Of a DNA stretch of 64,000 nucleotides, positions 57,690 through 64,000 are shown in pieces (positions within the stretch are counted from its first letter, which is position 1; each line of letters opens with the position of its first letter). The notes beneath the pieces are model-generated. The model ran no database searches, was not told the DNA's origin, and saw nothing but the letters and a program-made list of their open reading frames with translations. Source of the stretch: JAWWOW01 sp033851265 (GTDB taxonomy: Bacteria > Actinomycetota > Actinomycetes > JAWWOW01); contig JAWWOW010000004.1 of assembly GCA_033851265.1 (NCBI GenBank), positions 1 to 64,000 of the forward strand, written 5' to 3'. The position numbers and the translations under genes were made by a program.

Positions 57690-58945
57690 TCGAACAGGTG
57701 CGTGCGGAGTTGGCGGCGGTGGCCGCCGATTTCGACGCGTCCACGCGGACGGTCGACCGTTGTCGGGAGATTGTCGACGAGGCTGCGGCGATCGAGCGGA
57801 TGGCGGCAGCGATAAAGGCGGAGGCCGCGGCGCGTGTCGCACAGTCAGGGGGCTGGCGGGAGTCGGGCGACCGATCTGCCGCTCATGCACTTGCTCGTCA
57901 GACCGGCACGACGGTGGGTGCCGCCCGCGAGGCGCTGGAGACGGGTGAGCGGTTGCGTGAGCTCCCGGAGCTGGCCGCGGCCGCGCGCCGCGGCGAGCTG
58001 TCGGCAACGCAGACCGCTGCGGTCGCGGCGGTCGGTGCCGTTGCCCCTGCTCTGGTCCCCGAGCTGATCGAGCGGGCGAAGGACACGACCGTGCCTCAGC
58101 TGCGTGAGGACTGTGCGAGAGCGCTTGCCACGCACCAGGACGATCCCGATGGTCAGCGTCGCCGTCTCCGCGAGCAGCGCTCGCTGCGGCATTGGGTTGA
58201 TGCGTCCGGCGCGGGTGTCCTGCAGCTGCGTGACGCTGCCGACGTGATCGCTGGGGTGATGACGGATCTGGCCCCGATCCGCGAGGCGCTGTTCCAGGAG
58301 GCTCGCAAGCGGGGTGAACGGCTTCGCCCGGACGCGGCGGATGCCGATGCACTCGTGGCCGCGGTGTCTGCCGCGCGGCATGGCGACACGACGCCGGCTA
58401 CCGATGGCAAGCGGCCTCGGCTGCCGCACCGCTGCGCACCGCGGGCGAAGATCTTGGTGCGGGTCGACTTCGACGCGTTGCTGCGTGGCCGTCCGGTCGA
58501 CGGTGAGATCTGCGAGATCGCGGGTTATGGGCCGGTGGCTGTCTCTGCGGTGCGCGAGCTGCTCGCAAGCGGCGATGCGTTCCTCGCCGCCATCGTCACG
58601 CGCGGCCAGCGCGTCGTTGGAGTCGCGCACCTCGGTCGCCGCGCGACCGCATTGCAGTCGACCGCGTTGGAATGGACCAATCCGACGTGCGCATCAGATG
58701 GATGCACGCGCGCGGTCCGGCTCGAGGTCGACCATCGCAAACCGTGGGCCGGCACCAAGGTCACGCTCACCGAGCTACTCGACCGGCTCTGCGAGCACGA
58801 CCACAATCTAAAGACACGTTTCGGTTGGGCCCTCGTCGAAGGCAGCGGCAAGAGAGCATTCGTGCCACCAACCGATCCACGACATCCCGAAAACGTCGCG
58901 CCACCAAGGGCGCACCAAGCGCGCGGTGATTCCACTGCGGCTTGA
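57680..58945 (+). CDS. DUF222/HNH endonuclease (13E12-type), SOS-controlled
   Basis: 421 residues from ATG 57680. The N-terminal half is the helical DUF222 region (CSIEQVRAELAAVAADFDASTRTVDRCREIV, ARQTGTTVGAAREALETGERLRELPELAAAARRGELSATQTAAVAA). The HNH nuclease is at about 325-385: NPTCASDGCTRAVRLEVDHRKPW with CEHDHNLKTRFGW supplying the His-Asn-His. Mycobacterial 13E12 repeat genes include LexA targets, consistent with the SOS box over the start. The role in DNA repair or in mobile DNA is not known. Intact here, unlike the copy at 34499. Confidence 0.87.
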   Translation: MCSIEQVRAELAAVAADFDASTRTVDRCREIVDEAAAIERMAAAIKAEAAARVAQSGGWRESGDRSAAHALARQTGTTVGAAREALETGERLRELPELAAAARRGELSATQTAAVAAVGAVAPALVPELIERAKDTTVPQLREDCARALATHQDDPDGQRRRLREQRSLRHWVDASGAGVLQLRDAADVIAGVMTDLAPIREALFQEARKRGERLRPDAADADALVAAVSAARHGDTTPATDGKRPRLPHRCAPRAKILVRVDFDALLRGRPVDGEICEIAGYGPVAVSAVRELLASGDAFLAAIVTRGQRVVGVAHLGRRATALQSTALEWTNPTCASDGCTRAVRLEVDHRKPWAGTKVTLTELLDRLCEHDHNLKTRFGWALVEGSGKRAFVPPTDPRHPENVAPPRAHQARGDSTAA

Positions 58946-58958
58946 ACGAACTGCCCCG

Positions 58959-59633
58959 TCAGCCGCCGGATCGCGGATCGGTGGCGAGGTGCGGAGCTAG
59001 CACCTCGCCGGTGGCCAGCCGCTCCGGCATCGCACCGAGCACGCGCAGGAACACCGCGATACCGGGGCCGATACCGAGGCCGATCGCCACGGTCCCGACG
59101 CCGACATCACCGCCGAGCAGCCATCCAACGACGACCGCTGAGCACTCCAGGAGAGCTCGGATCAATGCCAGGGACAGTCGTCGCGACCGCCGATAGAGCC
59201 CGCGCATGACCGCGTCCCAGGGACCGGCGCCCAGGTCGGCAGACAGATAGAGCGCGGCGCCGAAGGACAAGATCACCAGGGAAGCGCTGAGATAGGTCAC
59301 CTGCATCGCTGTGCTGGATACGCCCGGTGTCGCGAGCAGGCACAGGTCCGTAATCGGTCCGAGAAGGAAGACCTGTGCCAGAGTTCCGAGGCCTGGTCGA
59401 TCACGCAGCCCGAGCTGCCAGATCAATAGCACGGCATTCGTGGCCACAGCCGCGATGCCGATTGTCGCGAGACCATGCCGCGACAATCCCTGGAACACGA
59501 TGAAGAGCGGACCGAGTCCTAGCTCCGACCGCACGTTGAGCGCCAGCGCCTCTGCGATCAGAGCGACGCCGAGAAGCAATCGCGTACCACGCCCGCTGAA
59601 CAGCAGCCGCGCGTTACGCCGGCGCTTGCTCAC
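58959..59633 (-). CDS. YczE/YyaS-type integral membrane protein
   Basis: 224 residues from GTG 59633, overlapping the preceding dehydrogenase stop by 4 bp. Five to six membrane helices, with SELGLGPLFIVFQGLSRHGLATIGIA and the paired ADLGAGPWDAVMRGLYRRSRRLSLALIRALLECSAVVVGWLLGG GVGTVAIGLGIGP region, the repeat characteristic of YczE-like DUF161 proteins. Its function is unknown; some are near siderophore or regulator genes. Confidence 0.8.
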   Translation of the reverse strand: MSKRRRNARLLFSGRGTRLLLGVALIAEALALNVRSELGLGPLFIVFQGLSRHGLATIGIAAVATNAVLLIWQLGLRDRPGLGTLAQVFLLGPITDLCLLATPGVSSTAMQVTYLSASLVILSFGAALYLSADLGAGPWDAVMRGLYRRSRRLSLALIRALLECSAVVVGWLLGGDVGVGTVAIGLGIGPGIAVFLRVLGAMPERLATGEVLAPHLATDPRSGG

Positions 59634-60853
59634 CGAAAGTCGAACGCCACCTTGAGTGCGCCGCTCTCGCCTTGCCGAGCGAGTACGCCGAAGGCGTCGC
59701 GCCACTCATCCAGGCGGAAGGTGTGCGTGAGCATGTGTTTCACATCAACGCGGCCCGAGGCCGCCCAATCGAGGTAGTGCGCGATGGCATGGCGTCGTAC
59801 GCCGTCCACGGTCTCGAACCCGAACGCGTTGGACCCAATGAGGGAGAGCTCCTTGAAATACCACGGGCTCCACTCGAACCGCGCCGGAGACGAGACACCG
59901 GTGATGACGAGCCTGCCGCGAGCACGTGCCACGCGGACGCCGACCTCGAGCGTCTCCCAGGTCGCGACGGTGTCGTAGACGACGTCAACTCCGCCTGGGT
60001 GCAGCCACTGCAGACCCATCCACGGCTTGTTCACCTTGCCGCCGGTCCAGGCCGCGATGTTGTCGACCAACTCCTCGCGCGGCTCCGATGCAAACGTCTG
60101 CGCGCCATGCTTGCCCGCGAGGTCAGCCTGATGTGGGAACCGTGCGACCGCGCCAACCTTCACGTCCGGGTGCAGCAGCTCGAGAATCGCGCACGTGGTG
60201 AGGCCGAGCGCGCCGACTCCGTAGACCAGCGCGGTGCCACCGGGCGGTGGCGGGTTGCGCAATACCGAGTGCAACGCCACCGAGAACGGATCAGCGAGTA
60301 CGGCGACCTCGTCAGCGAGGCCATCCGGGCACGGGATCGCCATTGACGTGTGTGCCGGCACGAGCTCTGCGAAACCGCCCGTCGCATCCGCAGAGTTGCC
60401 GGAGTGGATGCCAGGTTGGAGATGACCCTCGGTGAAGTGGTAGCAGAGGTTGACGTCGCCGGCCTCGCACGCCGGACATTGCGGCGCGATGCCGCGCGGC
60501 CCGCACGACAGCCACGGGTTCAGCACGACCCGCTCGCCGATCTGCCGCCCCGATGCCGGCCCGGCCTCGACGATGTCGCCGACCATCTCGTGCCCGAGCA
60601 CCTGCGGGAAACTGATGACCGCGGTCATCGGGGAGTCCGCGTCGCCATCGAGGAACACCTGCTTGGAGTCCGAGCCGCAGATCCCCGTCATCCGCGTCTT
60701 GATGACGACCCAGTCAGCAGCGGGGAGCTTCGGGTCGTCGAGCTCGCGCAGGCCCATCGGCGTCATCGCCAGTTTCTTCACGAGCTCGGGGGTGTCCTCG
60801 GGCAAGTCCGTGCCGTCGGTCTCCGGCTCGACGCCGAAGAGCAGACCCTTCAT
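59630..60853 (-). CDS. Zinc-binding alcohol dehydrogenase family protein
   Basis: 407 residues from ATG 60853, with GGGAGG 8 bp upstream. It has the catalytic-zinc motif CGSDSKQVFLDGDAD and LGHEMVGDIVEAG, a Cys-rich loop CGPRGIAPQCPACEAGDVNLC, and the Rossmann motif YGVGALGLTTCAIL. Compared with ordinary medium-chain dehydrogenases it has a longer N-terminus (GVEPETDGTDLPEDTPELVKKL). Substrate unknown. Operator-like palindrome 35 bp upstream; operon with the YczE-like gene. Confidence 0.9.
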   Translation of the reverse strand: MKGLLFGVEPETDGTDLPEDTPELVKKLAMTPMGLRELDDPKLPAADWVVIKTRMTGICGSDSKQVFLDGDADSPMTAVISFPQVLGHEMVGDIVEAGPASGRQIGERVVLNPWLSCGPRGIAPQCPACEAGDVNLCYHFTEGHLQPGIHSGNSADATGGFAELVPAHTSMAIPCPDGLADEVAVLADPFSVALHSVLRNPPPPGGTALVYGVGALGLTTCAILELLHPDVKVGAVARFPHQADLAGKHGAQTFASEPREELVDNIAAWTGGKVNKPWMGLQWLHPGGVDVVYDTVATWETLEVGVRVARARGRLVITGVSSPARFEWSPWYFKELSLIGSNAFGFETVDGVRRHAIAHYLDWAASGRVDVKHMLTHTFRLDEWRDAFGVLARQGESGALKVAFDFR

Positions 60854-60887
60854 CCGAATTCCCTCCCGTGGCAGCGCCCGCAAAGTA

Positions 60888-60901
60888 TGACGCACGCGTC
60901 A
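60888..60901. promoter_or_regulatory. Palindrome TGACGCACGCGTCA upstream of the second alcohol dehydrogenase
   Basis: 14-bp inverted repeat (TGACGC-AC-GCGTCA) 34 bp upstream of ATG 60853. It fits TGACR-N4-YGTCA and shares the extended half GCGTCAGGGTC with the divergent palindrome at 53337-53366, so the two may form a subclass. Confidence 0.6.
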
Positions 60902-60934
60902 GGGTCGAGGACAGGGACGACGCCGTTCAGCAGC

Positions 60935-60964
60935 GAGGCGGCCCCGGCTTCCCGGGACCGCCTC
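60935..60964 (-). terminator. GC-rich hairpin after the subtilisin gene
   Basis: GAGGCGG (60935-60941) pairs with CCGCCTC (60958-60964), one mismatch follows, then five more pairs and a 4-nt loop. It begins 17 bp past the stop of the leftward protease gene. No T-run, as is usual in high-GC actinobacteria. Confidence 0.55.
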
Positions 60965-60981
60965 GTCTCTGATCCCCCGAA

Positions 60982-62820
60982 TCAGCTGTAGGTAGCGGTC
61001 ACTGAGTACGGCGATGCGGAACCGCTATAGGTGTAGACGCCCACGTAGTAATAGGCGCCTGCTGGCAGCGAGACGGTGCACGTTTCCGGGTTGGCCGACC
61101 CGGCGGACGAGCACGTGTAGGTGCTGGTCGTCGGCTTCGCACCGTTGCGGACGTAGAGATCGAGATCCGGGCTGCAGGAGAGCAGGCCGCACGACTGCGT
61201 CCAGGACAACGTCACCTTGAGCGAGCTCTTTCCGGCTGGCACGTTGATCTTCGAGTACGACCAGCCACCTGATGCACCGCTCGTTGCGCTTCGCGGGGTG
61301 CCGTTGGTCAGGTTGGGCGTCGACGGATCTGGATCGCCGCCGCCACCACCAGAGGACACCGTCACGCTCTTCGAAGTGCTCGACGAGGCGCCGCCGTTGT
61401 CCGTGACCGAGAGGCTCACCGAGTAGGTGCCTGCCGCGGCGTACGTGTGCGACGGGTTCGCGGTTGTGGACGTACCACCGTCACCGAAGTTCCACGACCG
61501 CGACGCGATAGAGCCGTCCGTGTCGGTGCTGGTGTCCGTGAACGAGCAGGCCAGAGCCGTGCACGACGACGTGAAGTTCGCCGTTGGCGCCTGGTTCCCA
61601 CCGCCGCCCCCACCGATGATGAAGCCGACGTAGAGCAGGCGGTTCGGCGTACCCGATCCCGGGCTTGAGACCTTGCCGGTCGTCGCGTTGCCGTTGATCG
61701 CGCTAGCCACCTGAGCCGGCGTCGCGGACGGCGTCGAGGCGAGGTACAACGCAGCGGCGCCCGTAACGTGCGGCGTGGCCATCGAGGTGCCGTCCTCGGT
61801 TGCTGTCGCGGTGTCGCTCGTGTTGTACGTCGAGACGACACCAACGCCCGGGGCGAACAGGTCGACGCACGTGCCGATGTTGGCCCACGTCGGCTTTGCG
61901 TCCGAGCTGTTGGTCGCGCTCACGGTCAAGCCCTCGGCAACATCCGATGGTGAGTGGCTGCACGCGTTGTCCTGGTAGAGCCCGTTGCCGAATCCGTTGC
62001 CCGCGGCCAACGCATAGGTCACGCCACTCGCGATGGAGTTACGGACGGCGCTGTCGATCGAGGAGTCAGTGCCCGTCGTGGTGCCCAGGCTCATGTTGGC
62101 GACGGCTGGCTTGATCGCGTGCGCGGTCACCCAGTCGATGCCGGCGATGATCCCGGCCGACGAGCCGCTGCCCTGGCAGTCCAGAACACGCACGGCCACG
62201 ATCTGCACCTTCTTGGCGACGCCGTACGTGTTGGAGCCGATGGTCCCCGCGGTGTGTGTGCCGTGGCCGTTGCAGTCATTGCCGTTCTGGCCGTCGCCGA
62301 CTGTGTCGGCGCCAACGCTGGCGCGCGACGAGCCGTCGGCGTTCTTGAAGTCAGCGTGCGTAACCCGGATCCCGGTGTCGAGGTCGTAGGCGTGTACCCC
62401 GGAGCCGTCGGTGTTGTAGGTGTAGGAGGCGTTGAGCGGCAGGGCGCGCTGGTCGATCCGGTCCAGTCCCCACGGTGGTGACGATTGAGTACCGTCGGCG
62501 CGCACCTGCTGATCCCGCGTGATCGCCTTGACGGCGACGTTGCGGGCGAGCGCGGCGGCGGCTCGGTCGTTCAGGCCCTTCACCGCGAATCCGTGCAGGG
62601 CGTGGGTGTAGACGAAGCTCACGCGCCCGCCGTACCTCTTGGTCAGCTGGGCAGCGAGCGTCGCGGGGGCTCCGGCGCCCGGCGCGAGGGTGACCACGTA
62701 CGCGCCCGGGAGGTACCCGTTAGGCGTCGTGGTGCTGGAGGTGGTGCCGGCCATGGCAGCACTCGGGATGGCGAGGCTGGTCGCGGCAACGGCGAGCAGG
62801 GCGATTCGAGTGGGTCTCAC
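60982..62820 (-). CDS. Secreted subtilisin-family (S8) serine protease with PKD and C-terminal prepeptidase-like domains
   Basis: 612 residues from GTG 62820 with GGAGAG just upstream. Signal peptide (1-25); inhibitor I9-type propeptide (about 35-110); S8 domain with catalytic D148 (YDLDTGIRVTHADF), H186 (NGHGTHTAGTIG) and Ser in DGTSMATPHV; a Gly-rich linker; a PKD domain (NQAPTANFTSSCTALACSFTDTSTDTDGSI ... HTYAAAGTYSVSLSVTD); and a bacterial pre-peptidase C-terminal type domain (SSLKVTLSWTQSCGLLSCSPDLDLYVRNG). An extracellular protease for protein degradation, divergent from the beta-helix gene. Confidence 0.95.
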   Translation of the reverse strand: MRPTRIALLAVAATSLAIPSAAMAGTTSSTTTPNGYLPGAYVVTLAPGAGAPATLAAQLTKRYGGRVSFVYTHALHGFAVKGLNDRAAAALARNVAVKAITRDQQVRADGTQSSPPWGLDRIDQRALPLNASYTYNTDGSGVHAYDLDTGIRVTHADFKNADGSSRASVGADTVGDGQNGNDCNGHGTHTAGTIGSNTYGVAKKVQIVAVRVLDCQGSGSSAGIIAGIDWVTAHAIKPAVANMSLGTTTGTDSSIDSAVRNSIASGVTYALAAGNGFGNGLYQDNACSHSPSDVAEGLTVSATNSSDAKPTWANIGTCVDLFAPGVGVVSTYNTSDTATATEDGTSMATPHVTGAAALYLASTPSATPAQVASAINGNATTGKVSSPGSGTPNRLLYVGFIIGGGGGGNQAPTANFTSSCTALACSFTDTSTDTDGSIASRSWNFGDGGTSTTANPSHTYAAAGTYSVSLSVTDNGGASSSTSKSVTVSSGGGGGDPDPSTPNLTNGTPRSATSGASGGWSYSKINVPAGKSSLKVTLSWTQSCGLLSCSPDLDLYVRNGAKPTTSTYTCSSAGSANPETCTVSLPAGAYYYVGVYTYSGSASPYSVTATYS

Positions 62821-62982
62821 GGGCTCTCCTGGGCATAGCGGTGTCCCCCCCGCCGATGTCTTCAACGGACAAGGCGCCCAAACCTCGCGCATTGGCCCAA
62901 CATTCGAATTCGCCACCTTTGCGGACCGGCCAGCGATAGCGTCCGAGCGTCCCGAGGACCCGGGGATCAAGGGGAGTGCGAC

Positions 62983-64000
62983 ATGGCGAGAAGCAGGAAC
63001 TTCGCAGGCATCACGGCAGCATTGAGCTTGGTGGGAGCGACCGTCGTCATCGTCTTGGCGCCACCGGCGTCAGGGGCGACGAATGTCGCCACCGAGGCCG
63101 CCCTGCGCACCGCCTTCGCGAACACGAGTGAGACCAAGATCGATATCAGGGCCAACATCAACCTCACGTCGTGTGGCACGACCGCCACGACGGGCGATGT
63201 AGACAGGAACGCCGATACCAACCTGACGTTGGACGGCCACGGCTTCACGATCACGCAGAAGTGCACGGGCGCAGATAAAGACCGTGTGTTAGACGCCACC
63301 GGTGATGGCTCGTTGACTGTGCAGAACGTGACCGTCAAGGGAGGCAACCTCGACAGCGGTAACGGCGGTGGGATCCAGTTCATCGGGTCCGGTGGGCTCA
63401 CGATCGTCAACAGCGTGATCACCGGAAACAAGGCAGGGGGCGCTGGCGGCGGTGTCACCGGTGACGGATCGGCGCTCAGGATCACCAATTCCGTGATCAG
63501 CAACAACACTTCCCCAGGTCCCGGCGCTGCGGGATCGAGCGACATCTCCATCACTGTCATCAATTCCAGGCTCATCGGGAACACGGGAGTGGGAACGCTC
63601 GGGAGCGACGGGCTGATCACCGTGCGCAACTCGGAGGTTTCGGGCAACACTGGCGGCGGGCTCTTCAGTGGCGACGGAGGCGTCACCGTCATCAACTCGA
63701 CGATCACCAACACCACGAATTCCGCAGCGATCTCGACTGACGGTGCCGTCACCTTGGTGTACGCAACCATCGTCGACAACGGCGGCGGCGCGGAGCCCGA
63801 CGCCCAGGTCGCGGGGCCCAGTCTCGCCAGCTTCGGATCCGTCATCGCGTTGCCGAAGGGGGCGTCCCCGGACTGCTCGGTCGAGATCAACAACTCGAAC
63901 GGCTACAACTTCTCCGACGACACCACGTGCGGGTTCGCTGACGCCGCGAAACATGACCGCCAGGACGCGGGCAATCCCGGCCTGGGTGCTCTCGCCAACA
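62983..64000 (+). CDS. Secreted right-handed beta-helix protein, partial
   Basis: ATG 62983, open to the right edge (about 339 residues visible). Signal peptide (MARSRNFAGITAALSLVGATVVIVLAPPASG). The rest is a chain of short beta-helix repeats with IxNSxIxxN turns (LTIVNSVITGNKAGG, LRITNSVISNNTSP, ITVINSRLIGNTG, VTVINSTITNTTNS). The last residues NPGLGALAN match the start of a choice-of-anchor Q type region found in CSLREA/beta-helix surface proteins. No catalytic residues seen; it is likely an adhesin-like or polysaccharide-active surface protein. GGAGTG lies 9-14 bp upstream of the start. Confidence 0.82.
   Translation, partial: MARSRNFAGITAALSLVGATVVIVLAPPASGATNVATEAALRTAFANTSETKIDIRANINLTSCGTTATTGDVDRNADTNLTLDGHGFTITQKCTGADKDRVLDATGDGSLTVQNVTVKGGNLDSGNGGGIQFIGSGGLTIVNSVITGNKAGGAGGGVTGDGSALRITNSVISNNTSPGPGAAGSSDISITVINSRLIGNTGVGTLGSDGLITVRNSEVSGNTGGGLFSGDGGVTVINSTITNTTNSAAISTDGAVTLVYATIVDNGGGAEPDAQVAGPSLASFGSVIALPKGASPDCSVEINNSNGYNFSDDTTCGFADAAKHDRQDAGNPGLGALAN

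Noticed and set aside
62967..63893. Minus-strand frames (about 308 codons) opposite the beta-helix gene
   Set aside because: Composition is Pro/Ser/Leu-rich without any family match; the plus strand encodes a signal peptide and clear beta-helix repeats from 62983.
1..64000. tRNA, rRNA, CRISPR arrays, insertion sequences and prophage genes
   Set aside because: Looked for by eye; no tRNA arm patterns, spaced repeats, transposase or phage genes were seen. A covariance-model search would be needed to exclude small RNAs.

Overview
The window is about 64 kb of high-GC DNA with dense coding on both strands. Many start codons are GTG, many neighbouring genes overlap by 4 bp (ATGA or GTGA), and there are few hairpin terminators. 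The gene content fits a free-living, chemo-organotrophic actinomycete (Actinomycetota): a split LigD repair system, DUF222/HNH (13E12-type) genes, an SOS box of the form TCGAAC-N4-GTTCGA, LAxTG/LPxTG surface proteins, an HbhA-like gene followed by an XRE regulator, and many cytochrome P450, GMC, hydantoinase and CoA-ester genes. The genus cannot be fixed from the sequence. No rRNA, tRNA, CRISPR array, insertion sequence or prophage was seen.

Layout. 1-12.6 kb: the tail of a chemotaxis receptor, a Doc-type toxin-antitoxin pair, two DUF2071-like genes around an RDD membrane protein, LigD ligase and polymerase as two overlapping genes, a GH15 glucoamylase/trehalase, a membrane CPBP protease fused to a PH-like domain, a cyclase/ATPase/TPR regulator and a VOC protein. 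12.6-20.7 kb: a hydantoinase-type operon (HyuB-HyuA-unknown 156-aa protein) beside a secreted nuclease/phosphatase, an RraA-like aldolase, RidA, ureidoglycolate lyase and a glyoxylate-type reductase, which looks like ring-opening nitrogen or lactam catabolism. 20.7-34.4 kb: an HbhA-like/XRE pair, a GMC oxidoreductase operon with cupin, secreted and PQQ-propeller proteins, a TetR gene with a small gene in front of it, a P450 plus APH-type kinase, an acyltransferase, a DUF885 peptidase and a lipoprotein. 34.5-36 kb: a DUF222 gene that has lost its HNH core. 36-47.6 kb: a divergent locus with TetR, an alpha/beta hydrolase and a secreted PHB-depolymerase/feruloyl-esterase-like enzyme on one side, and a CoA ligase, an unusual membrane-hairpin substrate-binding protein, LivH, a LivM-LivG fusion, LivF and a surface (LPATG) lipase on the other. 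47.6-64 kb: a SnoaL-like protein, an anti-sigma ATPase, LprG-like and sialidase-like surface proteins, DinB, nitroreductase, enoyl-CoA hydratase and old yellow enzyme, two zinc alcohol dehydrogenase operons, an intact SOS-controlled DUF222/HNH gene, a YczE-like membrane protein, a subtilisin with a PKD domain, and the start of a beta-helix protein that leaves the window.

How the parts work together. A 14-bp palindrome, TGACR-N4-YGTCA, recurs at eight sites in front of (or over the start codons of) the hydantoinase operon, the nuclease/RraA divergon, the GMC operon and the adjacent secreted-protein gene, the P450 operon, the enoyl-CoA hydratase/old-yellow-enzyme divergon and both alcohol dehydrogenase operons. 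This suggests one regulator joins these scattered catabolic genes. The 36-47.6 kb locus has different palindromes (GAACGATCGATCGTTC type) and reads as a self-contained system that hydrolyses an extracellular ester, imports the product and activates it with CoA. These two are the most interesting items in the window.
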